Made by a program: the position numbers and the translations under genes | Notes under the pieces: generated by a model | The model's input: only the letters and a program-made list of their open reading frames with translations | The model's database searches: none | Told to the model about the DNA's origin: nothing | Assembly (NCBI GenBank): GCA_028583415.1 | Contig: CM053268.1 | Coordinates: 12,805,555 to 12,869,554 of the forward strand | Reading direction: 5' to 3' | Length of the DNA stretch: 64,000 nucleotides | Origin: Protea cynaroides | Taxonomy: Eukaryota; Streptophyta; Magnoliopsida; Proteales; Proteaceae | Part shown: positions 1 to 13,000 of the stretch, piece after piece | Numbering within the stretch: position 1 is the first letter of the stretch | How the letters are laid out: each line of letters opens with the position of its first letter

Positions 1-219
1 TCCATCTCCACCTGCTCCAGCAGCTCCAGCATTTCCACCAGTAACATTAGTTGAAGATGCACCAGCAGCAATACCAGCCACCCTAGCCCTTCTCTTAGCC
101 AAATACTCTTTCATCTTTCTCGTTTCCTTTTCTTGCATAGTTTCAACTTGTGATACATTAGTACTCTGAGATCTTGTGGCCATTCGAGAGCTACTTACAG
201 AAGCCTTCTGTTTCCTAGC

Positions 220-296
220 CTAAATACATCAAAAAAATGAATATTAATACCTTCTACATATTATTGAAATAGAAGAAAACTGATTTATAAGCATAC
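220..296 (-). other. Intron in the MULE transposase gene (near the 3' end)
   Basis: On the minus strand the donor is ACAG|GTATGC and the acceptor is TTTAG|GCTAGG, giving a 77-base intron. Joining the exons continues an open frame rich in charged residues that runs off the left edge. Without splicing the frame ends within a few codons of the donor. Confidence 0.65.
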
Positions 297-1234
297 CTGT
301 ACGGGCCTCTTTGTTTTAACCGCAGCTAACTGGTAGGTTCTTCTATTATGTCCAACCTCCTTGCAAGTATCACACTTTACTGAAGTTGTTTTCCTCTTAA
401 ATGATGCAGTTGGTGCCTCTTCAGGTTCTCTCCTCCTATTTTTGAGAGGCCTACCAGGCAGTCTCTTAAAAGGAGGAGGTTGCAATACATTTGCTTATTG
501 TAAATTAGGGGCCATAGAAATGTCTGGAAGTGCATGAACCATTTCTTGAGGTGCTATCAAGTATCTCTGAATTGAAAAAAACTCACTGTAGTACTCTTCC
601 AGGTTACCTCTTATGTATTGGATTGCGGAGGCTGCATGCTTGCAAGGCACCCCAATTGCTTCCCATAACATACAATTACAACTCTTATAATTTAAGTTGA
701 CAATATACCTGAAGAACCCATCATAAACTTCATATTCTAAATGTCCTGTTGCTAGGATTTGGCAGTTCCTTGCCTCAGTTGCAATAAAATCCAATATATG
801 CTTGATTCTTGGTGTTAAAACCCCATCACAACCACATCCCTTTTCATACCTTCCTAGCATCTTTTCAGCCAATTTTCTTCTAAGCTGGTCAACAATGTTA
901 ATATTGGTTTGTCTCTGTATGGGTGAATCTAATGGTTGAATGATTCAGTCATGTTGTTTGTAACGTGGTCACTCTAACATCTGTGATCAAATGCATGTTT
1001 AGACCACATTGACACTGGTGTTTTCATCAACCACTCATAACCATCATTGCTCAATTCCTTGAGTTCATTCATTGCCTCATTGAATCTGAACACATTGCAT
1101 GCTTTGGATGCTCTCCAAAAAAAAGATTTAAGTAGGACACCTGGAAACTTACCCCTGAATTTTTGGTATAGATGTCTGCAACACACTCTCTGTGTTGCAT
1201 ATGGAAATACTTCTGAAATAACATCTGAAAGGCC

Positions 1235-1335
1235 CTATAATGGAAAAGGAAAAGAAAGCATAATTAGTAATGTCAACAAAGGAATTACAGGAATGAATTG
1301 AAATGTATATAGGTTTGGACAACACTTGCTAATAC
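1235..1335 (-). other. Intron in the MULE transposase DDE region
   Basis: Minus-strand donor CAGAAG|GTATTAG and acceptor TTATAG|GGCC flank a 101-base AT-rich intron. Splicing joins the MSNRQK segment directly to GLSDVISEVFP, which is the continuous order expected in plant MULE transposases. The join itself is therefore good evidence that the intron is real. Confidence 0.8.
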
Positions 1336-4072
1336 CTTCTGTCTATTTGACATTATTGTCAATGGCTATTGGTTTATGTCTGTACCAAGGGCTGCATACA
1401 GATTATATAAAAAAAAGCTCCAACTTTCTTTGCATTCACCTTCAACAACACCGAATGCTGTTGGAAAAAGTCCATTATTACCATCTAATGATATTGCAGC
1501 TAACAGAACCCCTTTATATAGTCCTTTCAAATGATAACCTTCCAAGCCTATGAATTCAACCCTTTAAAAAACCCTTCTTACATGCATCTAAACAGAGAAA
1601 TAACCTCTTAAAGGAGGGATTTGATGCTCTAGGATCAAGCATCTCATACTGTATTTTAGCAAGACAACCTGGATTATATTGTTTGAGCATCTCCAAATAC
1701 CTAGGTAGTAATGCATATGAATTTGCATGGTCTCCCTCATTCTTCTCCCTTGCAAGTCTTCTTGCCCTATACAACTGCATATTATGCGGTTTAACCTGAT
1801 ACTCCCTCTTCAAATACTCTGACATTGCTTTATCTGACATTTTTGGGTCAGCCTTGAGTAAAGGACCAAGCTTCTCAGCTATCCACCTAGAGTTTGCATT
1901 CTTGTTCGTAGGCTTTCTTTTGCAGGTATGGGTAGGGTTGTATGTTTTTATCATAAATGATACCCCATCCGCCACAAGAGATGCATGAACTCTCCAAGGA
2001 CAGCCTATAGCTACACAAATTGCAGTTGCTCTTTTTTTTTCATTTTTAGTTTGAATATGTCAATACCTTTGTGAACTGCATAATCAGCTAAGGCAGCCCG
2101 GAACAGATGAATATTCCCATATACCTTACCCTTTTCTAATATGAAACCTTTTTCTCTTTCTACTTCCCCTTCATCATCAAACTCCAACCCTTCAAATTCA
2201 TCGCTGCTCCAGTGTATCTCTTCTTCATCATTACCAGTAGCTTTCCCTTCTTCAACATATGCCTCCTCTAAATCCTCTTTAGTAGAGGTATCTTCACTAA
2301 CTAGTTCACCACTATCAATCCACTCTGCAACATCTGATGAGGATGATTTCCACAACTTTCTTTAACTGTCTCAACAGCCTCCACAACTCTTGGTTCACTA
2401 ACAGGTACCACCTGAACTTCATGAACATGAGTAGCCTCCTTAGCTCTTGGTTCACTGACAGTTCTTGGTTCACTGACAACTCTTCGGGCAAGTGTTTTCT
2501 GAATCCTTCTCTTCCCAACATTTTGGTCTACATTAACTCCCATCATATTGAATCTCCCTTTCCTATCCATGATTGTCTTTGAATATCCATTGATGGCATT
2601 AAGATATTCATAAAAAACATTCACATCATAGACATGCAAATGAAATTCTGATCCTTGTTGGTTAACTTGAAACATTTTTTGTACCTTCCCATCAGAATCA
2701 ATTACCATTTCCACATCGATATCCTCCATTACACATTTAACTTTGAAATATATACTCTTTTCATTGGGTATATTTCTCAAAACAGAGTTATATATGTCAT
2801 AGATGACATCAATGTAGGAATACAAATCAGAATCTAGAACTTTAGGCTACGAACGATTTTCGTAATGATATACCACCTTGCAAATTGACATTTTGAATCT
2901 ACAAGGATTTAAATCACATCACATTGTAAATTTTAGTGAGTAAATTTTGAAAAGCAATAGAAAAATATTTATATTTCTATCAAACTTGTATCTCACAATT
3001 CTTATTGATAGAATATTGATGCGATCAAGTGGCTAGAAATTAAATTATGTACTAAGAAAAACAGAGAATAAGCTAAAGGAAAACACTGAATAGTACTCTA
3101 ATTATTGGTCCTTGTTCTTATTTATTTTGGTTGTAACAATAGGAGACTAACTGCAATCATTCTAAACGCATGAAATATAGAGGCAAGTGTGCAGGAGTAC
3201 TATAATAAGGAGGTTCTGGTCCATCATTCAATGTTGTACTATAGAAATTCCCTTGTTGGAATATGGCCATTAAATTTGTTGTAGTTTTGAAGAAACAACA
3301 AATGGTTCAAGGGACATGGAACGGTTCATCATTCCTTCTTGGCTTGAGCATAGAAGGGTTCATAAGAGTCCCCTTTATACCCAAATTCCATGAAAAATGA
3401 AATTTCCTCTTTTAGTTCAAGGGACACTTATTTTTTGTTTCGCCAAGTAAGCAACTTTCTATGGTTAGAATTGTGTGGGAAGGAATAGAAAATACTGCAG
3501 TGAAATTCTATTTACCTCAAGAAAAAACCCTTTCAGGATAGAGGATGAAGCACAATCAGGCTATTTGGGATACCCTCTGTCTGGTTGGTGGCATCCCAAA
3601 GAATTTAACAATCAATGCATAGCCTAATTTAACTGAGTCTTATTAAGTTAAAATCTGCACAAATAGAGTTTCATCAACCAGGAAACAGGGGTTCCATCCT
3701 CCAGGATGAGTTACAGTTTAATCCTAATATCAATCATAACTTGATTTAATCGAGTCTTATTAAGTTAAAAACTGACTGAAAGACATAGCAACATGATTCA
3801 CAGACATTTGACACATTAAAAAATAGCAACTTCATTTACAGGGGTCAAGCATTTCACACATTAAAACATAACAACTTGATTCACAGACATAAATCAACTA
3901 CAGAAAATGAAAAACCAATACCTTGTAGATCGCAAATGGCTTGATTCACAGACACTCAAAGAAATAGAAATCAACTACAGAAAATGAAAAACCAATACCT
4001 TGTAGATCGCAAATGGGATTCCCAAATTCAACGGTTTAAACCTTCTCTTTTGCCCTAAAAAACAAAAGAATC

Positions 4073-4076
<4 letters not shown>

Positions 4077-4123
<47 letters not shown>
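4077..4123. repeat. (GA)n microsatellite
   Basis: An uninterrupted run of about 23 GA dinucleotides. It lies in the MULE leader, where GA/CT runs are common in plant 5' untranslated regions. Confidence 0.95.
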
Positions 4124-4126
<3 letters not shown>

Positions 4127-4292
4127 CCTAATGTAACAACCCAGATTCAAAGGTTTCGACTTCGGTTTGTTGTTCAGTCTGGGGAAGAACAGAGGTTTGT
4201 TGGAAGAGAAAACCTAGATTTCTAAGCATAACTTTTACTTTCTCAATCTAATTAACAATTTGGTGTAGCAGAGATTGAAGAAAAAAATGTAT

Positions 4293-4684
4293 AAGAGGCA
4301 TACCTGGAGAAGAAGTTGCTGAGATGCCAAGCAGTGCTGAAGAAAACCCTTAACAAAAAATTGTTGTTAGGGTTAGGCCATGAAGAAGAAAACCTACGAG
4401 AAGACCTGGAACTCGAACTCGCTGAGAAGAAATACCCGTGGAGAAGAAGACCCTTGGGAAGAAATACCTGTTGAGAAGAAGACCCTTGGGAAGAAATACC
4501 CGCAGAGAAGAAAGACCCTTCGCTGAGAAGAAATACCCACTGAGAAGTGTTCGTAGTTCTATAAGGGCATTATTGTTCGATCGAAGTATTCTAGGGTTTA
4601 AGTTGAAGGAAGAGATGGAGGAATAAGAGGCATACCTGGAGAAGAAACTCGCTGAGATGCCAAGTCGTGGAGAAGAAAACCTTA
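4293..4684. repeat. GAAGAA-rich minisatellite between two copies of a 60-bp duplication
   Basis: A segment of about 60 bp beginning AAGAGGCATACCTGGAGAAG occurs near 4293 and again near 4625. Between them lie roughly three imperfect 35-bp units with the core GAAGAAATACCC followed by AGACCCTT. Short open frames here follow from the repeat composition and are not taken as genes. Confidence 0.75.
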
Positions 4685-4744
4685 AGAAGAAAACGGAAGT
4701 GAAAAGAAGAAAGAGGAATATAGTTTTGTTGGAAGTAAGGCTAA

Positions 4745-4955
4745 ACAATAGACCTTTTAGTCATTTTACCCTTAGTAAGGGTATTTTTGTCTTAAAAAAA
4801 ATTTGAGCCTCTGCCGTTAAGTTGAAAGTAACGGTATAGGTGAGATTGTACGATAGCATTGTTATAGTGGTATTCTGTGTAGCTTTTGTAAAAGCAAGGT
4901 AATTCTGTGTAATTTCACTACAGTAGAGGGGGTGTCTGTGTAATTTACCCTTTTT
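4745..4955. mobile_element. Probable right terminal inverted repeat of the MULE
   Basis: Read on the minus strand this starts GGGTAAATTACACAGACACC and goes on with a second ACACAGAATTACC word and an ACAAAAATACCC stretch. This vocabulary is typical of long terminal inverted repeats of plant MULEs. It lies upstream of the transposase start, as expected. The partner repeat would be left of the window, so pairing and the 9-11 bp target duplication could not be checked. Confidence 0.55.
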
Positions 4956-4989
4956 TAAAATCACTTTAAGCTATTTAAATTAAGAAAAA

Positions 4990-6120
4990 TAATGGTTAGC
5001 CTCCTCGACAACGGCGCAAAAATCTTGATGGAAATTAAATGTGTATGTAACCGCAAGTGCACGGTATCGTGCAGTAACGAGTCGATCTCAGGGAGGAATT
5101 GCTATTATCCTAACTCAAATAAGGCAAAACGTACCAAAGGGATTTGAATGAATTCACACCCTAATCACTTCAAATAAAAATTAATCAAGCAACAAAAACA
5201 ATAATAACTAATTTCTTAATGGCACGAAGATTTACGAAACCGTTATATTAACCATAGAGTAACACAGATCTATTGCAAGAAGGAAACAGAATTAAAAATA
5301 AAAGAATATAAGAAAAACTTATCTCATTGGAAAATTTTTCTGTCATTGCTCATCGTCTTGTTATCACTTCAAGGTGATGTGAAAATGATTACAAAGGGAG
5401 CCTTCTCCCCTAAATTAAATTAGTAATGGGGTACAACCTATATTTATCTATCCTATTACAGAGTTCTAAATCTGAAATTAAAGATTTAAAAAATAAATAA
5501 ATAAAAATAAACTTAAACAAGAGGAACACAACTTGAAAAAAAGAAACTAAGAATTTCAAACTCTCTCATAAATTTTCAAAACTAAAAAAAAAAACTTACA
5601 ACAGAATTCTTGGATGATTTTTCTATTGCTGAGTATCACATATATATACAAGTGAGTAAAGATCACAATCAATCTTTACAATTGGATTACAAGGGATTTT
5701 ATGAAGATAATTTTGGTAACCAAATTCCAATCTTGTAGGTTCATTGTATGTGGACGATTCTTAAGAAAAAAAAATCTTGCACCAACTCATCGTGTCTTTG
5801 GCATCATTATCTCTTCTTGAAAACTTTCATAATCAATTGGAGCTTTTCATTCTTCCATGCCATGCCAATCTTGTAAATTTGATATTAATCTTGAGAGAGA
5901 AAAAAAAAAAAAGAAACCCCAAAGATATGGCAATCTCCACCTTATAAATTTCATTCCAAATTAGTAGGGAATATTTTCTCAAGAGAATGGAATCTCTCAC
6001 ATGAGATTGGACTACTTTTTGACTTGGTCCAAGGCTGATCTTATACACAAAATTCATGGCTCTCCTTATAAAATTCATCCTATGCCCGACTATTGAATTG
6101 ACTGGGTGAGTTAACTAGAC
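4990..6120 (-). mobile_element. Decayed LTR end of a gypsy-type retrotransposon, minus orientation
   Basis: Minus-strand sequence reads through a CTTGCGGTTACATACAC segment into a primer-site-like stretch at 5019-5002. This is the usual order of LTR end followed by primer-binding site. The internal part is cut off a few bases later, at the MULE side. The LTR would extend rightward through AT-rich sequence containing no credible coding frame. Its outer end was not located, so the right boundary is approximate. Confidence 0.45.
5002..5019 (-). other. Primer-binding site resembling the tRNA-Asp 3' end
   Basis: The minus strand reads TTGCGCCGTTGTCGAGGA. It matches the complement of the plant tRNA-Asp 3' end (from memory, TGGCGCCGTTGCCGGGGA) at about 15 of 18 positions. 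Two of the changes are of the C-to-T or G-to-A type. Confidence 0.5.
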
Positions 6121-6269
6121 AGGATAAAAAAAATGCATAAAATGGTCTTTTCAAGCTCGGATTTCTCCATTCTTTCACCTACACCCTACAAACATAAAAA
6201 ATATTAAATACCCTAGAAGCATTATAAATAGAATAAGAGATGCATACTTTATGTCTTAAATTCACACAT

Positions 6270-6420
6270 AAAATGTGTTCCTCAAACATCATCTTGAATG
6301 TCTCTGAATAAATCATCTATAATGAGGGCAAACAGATAAGGGCTTAAAGTTGATCCTTGATGTAACCCCATTGTAATTGGGAATTCATTACTTTGACCCC
6401 CACGGTTCTCACACTAGTCA
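6270..6420 (-). pseudogene. RTE-type LINE reverse transcriptase fragment
   Basis: The minus strand encodes TSVRTVG, then after a one-base slip in a G-run FPITMGLHQGSTLSPYLFAL, followed by a DDLFRDIQ-like segment. This is the conserved GLHQGSxLSPYLF block of plant non-LTR (RTE-like) reverse transcriptases. Only about 45 residues survive, with a stop and a frameshift, and the YADD-like motif is lost. It is a small relic. Confidence 0.7.
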
Positions 6421-6429
6421 CTACATTAT

Positions 6430-7231
6430 AAAACATATAAAAGAACTGAAATATAAAAGAACCAAAACTAGATCTGACCAATATATGAAAGAATTGTAAA
6501 AAATGATTGGACTGAACCAACCCTTGATGTAAAACCCAGACCCAAAATTTTAGACCAATTTAAACTTTTTGCCGTATGGTAGGTCTTCTCAGTGGCACGA
6601 CATTAACTTCTATATCAGTTTAGATGTGTATCGAATCTCAAGTAAGACTTAGATCATGCTTATGACAAGTATGTAAGTGGGTGGCCCACATGCCACCTCA
6701 CCATTCATTAGTATCCCCTTAGGAGAGTTATGAGCGTCAGATCTAAGGGACACATGGCACTTAGATCTGCCGTTCATTATTTATGGGAAGAGACAACCAG
6801 ATCTATAAATACAGGGGAATGCGGTCCTATAAAACACTGATATTATTCTAAGTTGTCCATAGAGCTCAAGTCTGAGGAACCAGTGGTTGCTTAGAAACCC
6901 TAGTTTCAGTGGTCAGCAAGCATTTTTAAGACAGTGCTCCATACACACACTGAGGTTGGACGACGATAGCGGGAATCGATCCATACACTATGGGTATGTC
7001 AAATTTTATTTTCGCATGTTGACATATATATGGATTGGTGGTTTTCTTAAATTTGAAATCAGAGTGGTGTTTCGGTTGCCCGTCCACCATGATTGAATTT
7101 TTCCTTTTATAAAAGTTTCGACCGGGGGCCATGGCTAGCCTGCGTCGGCCAACAGGTTTGTGCAATAGTTGTAGGCCACCCACATGGGCAGCCATGGTAG
7201 CCACGCAAGCTTGTAGGCAACAGCCAACACA
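6430..7231. other. Unassigned host segment, left part
   Basis: No gene was recognised. The sequence contains TGTAAAACCC near 6532, a TATAAATA box near 6805 and GCCAxCC-rich sequence up to 7231. It resumes at 21954 once two inserted LTR elements are removed. A TG start followed by a TATA box suggests it may itself be an LTR, but no partner end or duplication was found. Short open frames here have no recognisable domains. Confidence 0.4.
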
Positions 7232-7424
7232 TAGGCTGTAAGCATCCTATTTTTGCCATCCTAGTTGGACAAAGTCCTACTAGTGTGTAGACAATAATGG
7301 AAGAGAGATGAGTGAAAATTTGGATTTTTAGCTACGACTTTGAGGAGATTTTTGGCTGGCCCCACAGCAAGGTCATCAACTGCAACCTGCATGGATGGGT
7401 AGGTCACGGATTTATCTTTGAAAT

Positions 7425-7870
7425 GAGATCAGAATCGCTCAATTTCGATGTCAAATGAAGGAGATACAACGATTCTAGTCCAGAGAGAAGAATAAGGATA
7501 TTTTTGAAAAAAATAATAATAAATGTCCAGGAGCTTGCATGCAAATTATCGTAAGTTTGCCTCCTCATATCTTACTCATCCGACATCCAAATTAGATGAT
7601 TCAAGCACCATTATTTCTCATTTTTGGTGCTCTACAAAGTAAACGTGAAAAATTTTGGGACAGAGGTCTCCGAAGGGTTTCATGCAAAATTGCAAGCCGA
7701 AATGACCATTTAATCTTCAAAAATTCATATTTTGGTCACCCCACATTCAAATCAGTGGATTCTAGTTCCAATGTGTTCCATTTTTTTATTCTTTACAGTG
7801 TAGATGTGGAATATTTGAGACGGGGATCGCCAGAGAATCCCGTGAAGAATTGCAGTCAGAATAGACTCAT
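7425..7870 (+). repeat. Degenerate ~190-bp tandem units in LTR A
   Basis: Successive units share the landmarks CATGCAAAATT, TTCATATTTTGGTC, a GATGATTC word and CTACAAAGT. The unit is degenerate (well below 80% by eye) but the order of landmarks repeats. The same array occurs at 49480-50330 (minus) and 63060-63830 (plus). Confidence 0.7.
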
Positions 7871-7998
7871 AAAATGATAAAGAGAGAAGCCAATCTTAGC
7901 CCAAACCTAATCAATTCAAGCCAGTCTTAACCCCAACTTAGTCAATCTAGTCCAGCTCAATCCATCCAGATCAGCCCAGGCCGAATTGGTCCAATCCA

Positions 7999-8112
<114 letters not shown>

Positions 8113-8169
8113 TATGCATATATGTATATAATATTTATTTATATGTGGGATGTGTGTGTGCTGGCCATG

Positions 8170-8815
8170 GGATCCCATTAAGAAAAAAGCAAGAGAGGAA
8201 GAAAAGAATATAGAAAGAAGATATCGAGAAGAAAATGGAGGAAAGAGGAGAATCGGCCAAAGATTGTAAAAAATTAAAGAAAAGGCAAGAGTTCGGCCGA
8301 GAGAAGGACTAGGAAAGAAATCTGGGGATAGGAAGAATGGAAAGGAAAAAAATAAAGAAAGAAAATAAAAGGAAATTCAAGAGAGAGAGAAGAGGGTTTA
8401 GGAGAGAGATATGGAATGAAGAGAGGAAAAGATTTTGGGTGGGGGAAGATTGAGAGAAGAGAGGATCCGATGAGAGAGATCCGAGTGGGAGAAAAACCCA
8501 AGGAGAACAAAAGGAGAGCTGAATCGAGAAGAAAAGGAGGGGTAGAGCGGGAAAAAAAAGAATAGAGAGAGAACTTGAACCGAAAGAGAGGGTTGCGGCT
8601 TTCGTAAGAAAAAAAAACCAGAAGTAGAGGGAAAATCTGAGATTGAGTGGGAGGAAAGGGAGAGAAATAAGAGAGAGGGAGAGAATGAAAGAAAAGAGAG
8701 AAATCAGAGAGAGGGAGAGATAGAAAGAAAAGAGAGGGAGCAGTGACGAGGAGAGGAGGAGAGGACCAGAAGAAGGGATCGAAGAAGAAGAACAGGAAGG
8801 GAGGAACAGGAGTGA
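8170..8815 (+). repeat. GA-rich (purine) block of LTR A
   Basis: About 640 bp of almost pure purine on the plus strand (GAGAGA, GAAGAAAG and similar) ends at a pyrimidine stretch after CAGGTAAGT. The equivalent block recurs in LTR B (as CT on the plus strand, 48260-49140) and LTR C (29880-30660). No coding potential is inferred. Confidence 0.75.
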
Positions 8816-8908
8816 CCTACCTGCAACTCAGGTAAGTCCCCCCTTCCCCTTTACTTTCTTTGTTTTTGTTTGATTTATCACCAACCCATTAAACCCGCTA
8901 TCTGTTAC

Positions 8909-9986
8909 TATAAGGAAAAACCATCCTAGATGAATCTCAATGTTACTGTTAACCTCAAACCAAAGATGAAAACTTATCACGAATATCATGTCACTTGTTT
9001 AATTTAAGAAATGAAGAAGAATGTCATACCTTTTTTGACGATTTGAAAATTTCTTTTGTTGAAGCACTCTACCTGTGATGAAGAACTCTTTTTGTTGTTG
9101 AAGAACCTATGATGATTAGACAAACAAAGCCACTTGATTTCCAAGGATCTCACAAGCAATCAGGGTGCTCACCCCAGCTGGACAGGTATACCATATCTTG
9201 GTATTTTGAACTTTTTCCTCCCCTTGCCTGTGTGACCTTGAGATGTTTTTATATCTCTAGGGTAGAGATGACCAGCCATAAAGTCCAACCCTAAGTGAGA
9301 TGCTAGCCTCCTAATGCCATATCCAGATTGCCTTTTGGCATACCTTGACAATTACCACAAGTGCCCCTAAATAATAAATAGGGACACAAAATACAAAACT
9401 GCCATTTTTTATAAAACCAAAAAGATTTTGCAACGAAAAATAAAAATAAATAATATTTTATATTTATAAATAAAAAATATTTGATGCAAAATCAAACATG
9501 ATAACATTATTCAAATTGGCAGTTTGTAGGTACGCGTACACTCTTATAATTGTCAAGTCACTGGCAATGAACATTAGGCACTAAGGTCACCACTCAACGT
9601 ACACGTGGTCTTACCATGAAGGACTTCACAGACCATATGTGCACTGACCGTCGAGAGACTAGTCCCCATGTCTCCCATAGTCTGAGCAATTTTGACTTGC
9701 ACCCCTCAAACCTATCATGGTCCAATCAATGCCTATGTAAGCACATAACGCATCATGATAGGTACGGTCAAGCCAAGGACTACAAAGTGGCTCATTTGAA
9801 TAATCATCTGCAAAACCAGTCTATTAATACAATAGACAAAAACAATGGTACCATATAACAAATTTATAAGCCACAAAACATGTAAGCCACATGTCACATA
9901 TATATACCTCAAAATAGAGATAGAAATGCCCAAAGAGAATATAAAAATAACATAGTAAACCTGTGTTGGGCCACACAAAACCAACA
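8909..9986 (-). repeat. Copia 3' LTR (left on the plus strand)
   Basis: A 1078-bp LTR that is nearly identical to 15308-16387. Read in element sense it starts TGTTGGTTTTGTG and ends CCTTATA. One visible difference from the partner is GGTACGCGTAC against GGTACCCCCGTAC, which accounts for the two-base length difference. Confidence 0.95.
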
Positions 9987-10000
9987 GTCTCCCACTTGGC
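9987..10000 (-). other. Copia polypurine tract
   Basis: The minus strand reads CCAAGTGGGAGAC immediately before the 3' LTR. This is the classic copia plus-strand primer site, lying just after the polyprotein stop codon. Confidence 0.85.
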
Positions 10001-13000
10001 CTAACACAATCCCAAAGCCATTACATGTTTAGTAAATACACCAAAAGGTAAACCTTTTGTAAAGGGATCAGCCAAGTTTGATTGAGATGACACTCTCTCA
10101 ACAACTACCTCATTCTTCTTAATAACATCACGAATGTAATGATATCGACCTTCAATGTGCTTGGCCCGAGAATGACACTTTGGGTCTTTAGTGATGGCTA
10201 TTGCAGAATTATTATCACACAAAAGTGGAATAGGTTTTTCCACACAATCTACTATCAGCAATTCCAATAGGAACTTTCGAAGGTATACAGCTTCTTTAGC
10301 TGCTGCATTCAATGCAATATATTCAGCCTCCACAGTAGACTGCGCAACACATTCTTGTTTCTTGCTCTTCCAAGCAATAGCGCCGCCACAAAAAGTGAAC
10401 ACAAAATCAGAGGTAGATTTTCTACTATCAACACATCCTTGATAATCAGAATATCCAAGGATATTATGATGATCAGAACAATAAGTCAATCTAAAGCCTT
10501 TTGTTTGCTTTAGATACCTCAGGATCCATTGAATAGCAGTCCAATGCATTTTACCAGGATTACTCTGAAAACGGCTGATCATACTAACTGCAAACGCTAT
10601 GTCTGGCCGAGTACAGATCATAGCATACATCAAGCTCCCCACAGTAGAGGCATAAGGATACAATGAATCATTCAATTTTTTCGTTGGAGACTTAGGACTA
10701 TCATTTTGGGAAATTGGTCTGAGATAATTATAAGGAATTTGTCCTCCCACACAATCAGTCAAGTGGAACCTCGTTAGCATGGTATCAATATATTTCTCTT
10801 GAGACAAGCTTAGTTTTCTTTGCTGACGGTCTCGCTCAATTTTGATACCCAGAATATAAGAAGCTTCACCTAAATCTTTCATTTCAAATGTGATAAATAA
10901 CCATTGTTTCACTTCCATCAACATGTGGACATCATTTCCTGCAAGTAGAATATCGTCAACATATAAAGTAAGATATGCAACTTTATGCCCTTCCTTCTTC
11001 ACATAAATGCAAGACTCAGAATTATTTTGTATGAATCCAATGCCCACAACAGAATCATGAAATCGTAAATTCCATTGCCTTGAAGCCTGTTTCAGCCCAT
11101 ATATAGATTTTTCTAACTTGCATACTTTGTCTTCATCTCCAGTGGAAATAAAACCTTCAGGCTGATCCATATAAACATCTTCATCAAGGTTACCATTCAA
11201 GAACGCCGTCTTCACATCCATTTGATAAAGTTCAAAATCAAAATATGCAACCAAAGCCAACACAGCACGCACAGATTGTATCCTTACTACTGGTGAAAAA
11301 GTTTCATCATAATCAACACCATATTCTTGAGTGTAACCCTTAGCTACAAGTCTAGCTTTGAACTTCTCAATATTTCCATGCATATCCTTCTTTCTTTTGA
11401 ATATCCACTTGCAACCAACAAGTTCAGTGCTCACAGGCCTATCAATCAACCTCCACACACCATTCTTATGCATAGATTTGATTTCTTCATTCATGGCACT
11501 AATCCATTGTTGAGAATCAACATCTGACATAGCTTGTGAATAAGTAATAGGATCATCTACAACTTCATTAATGGTCACTCTTTCATATGATTCTCCCAAA
11601 TACACATAATAATCTGACATGTCTGGAGCTTTTGATGTCCTTCCACTTCTTCTTAAGGGCTCAAAATATTGCTTATCTTGATTGGTATTCGAAGAAATTA
11701 TAGGAGTTGAGGACCCCTCAATGACAGAGTCTTGATGACCTCCATTAGTGTCTACTAACTCCTCTAAAACACTTTTATCAACATCATCAGAACTCCCACT
11801 ATCAAATCGATCTTCTAAGAATGTCACATTTCTACTTTCCAGTATCACTCTATCCCTCGAGTTCATATAATCCGTATCCTTTGGAGCGATGAGGATACCC
11901 AACCATGACACACCTTTTGGTTTTTGATAGTAATTTATTTCTATTTGGGTCAGGAATCAAAACATGAGCAATACAGCCCCAAACCCGAATATGAGCAACA
12001 CTTGCTTGCTTACCATAAAATAATTCATATGGGGTAGAATTTACTGCTTTGGTGGGAACTCTATTTAAAATATGCATTGCTGCATATAATGCCTCTCCTC
12101 TAAAAAAAAGTTGGCAAATTAGCTCTTGCCATCATTGATCGAACCATATCTAATAGAGTTCGATTTCGTCTTTCTGCAATTCCATTAGCCTCTGGAGTAT
12201 GAGGTGGAGTACGAAAATGTTTAATACCATTTTCAAGACAATACAACTCAAAATCATCAGACATATATTCTCCACCTCGATCTGAATTTAGTGACTTAAT
12301 CACTTGTCCAGTCGTCTTTTCAACCTCAAGACGAAATGATTTGAAAAACTCCAAAGCCTCAGACTTATGTTTCAACAGATGTACAAAACCAAGTCTAGAA
12401 AAGTCATCGGTGAAAGTAATAAAATAACAAAAGCCACCTCTTGCACTAATGCTCATAGGTCCACATACATCTGTATGAACCTTTTCTAACACATGAGCAC
12501 ATCTTTCACCTTTTGTATAGGATTTCTTGGTCATTTTACCAGAAATACAACTTTCACAAGTGGGAAACTTTTCTAGAGTCACTCCAGTCAAAACGTCAGA
12601 ATTAATCAATCTGCCAATTCTATTTATATTGATATGTCCCAACCTCAAATGCCAAAGATAAGTAGCATTATCTTTTATATCAAGTTCAACATTGCATATA
12701 ACATTACCACATAATTGCACTTGATACATATTGTTATTTCTAAAACCATGCAATACAACTTTATCATTTTCCTTCATTAAAAACCTTCCATTGCCAAAAT
12801 AAAATTCATATCCAAGCTTTTCCAACATTGAAACAGATAACAAGTTTCTTCTAAGACTAGGTGCATACAAACATTCAACTAAATCAAAGTTTGTTCCATC
12901 ATTCAGCTTCAATTCAAAAACTCCAACTCCTTCAATATGCGCCTTATCATCATTTCCCATGTAAATGAAACTGGTACTATCACTTATTCTCTTGAGTTCC

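Larger units (their letters stand above)
1..2891 (-). pseudogene. Mutator-like element (MULE) transposase, broken, 3' end beyond window
   Basis: This is the cut-and-paste transposase of a plant MuDR-type element. Reading leftward, the product starts at an ATG at 2891. It then shows an acidic stretch, a MuDR DNA-binding region (about 2150-1920), a DDE core (about 1560-1000), a SWIM zinc finger with the CxC...CxH pattern (about 700-630) and a zinc knuckle (about 380-340). Two GT-AG introns are visible (1235-1335 and 220-296), and splicing them restores family-like reading. Damage is extensive. There are stops early after the start, near 1360, near 970-935 and at 495-497. Frameshifts lie near 2350, in an A-run near 2035, near 1560 and near 935. 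The expected first catalytic Asp is Glu (LEG), the second is Asn (MSNRQK), and the last Cys of the knuckle is Tyr. The family assignment is firm; the protein is certainly non-functional. Confidence 0.88.
2892..4744. other. MULE 5' non-coding interval
   Basis: No coding region is seen between the transposase start and the likely terminal repeat. The interval is AT-rich and includes a GA microsatellite, short local duplications (for example near 3900-4020, where the words around 'gaaaaaccaataccttgtagatcgcaaatgg' wording recur in shorter form), and GAAGAA-rich minisatellite sequence near the right end. It presumably holds the transposase promoter and 5' untranslated region, but no convincing promoter motif was identified. 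Confidence 0.4.

Noticed and set aside
8898..8908. Copia LTR starting at TGTTACTATAAGG (canonical TG start)
   Set aside because: That boundary gives no matching duplication. The boundary at TATAAGG gives GTTAC on both sides, and the related LTR B confirms that the preceding TCTGTT belongs to the host.
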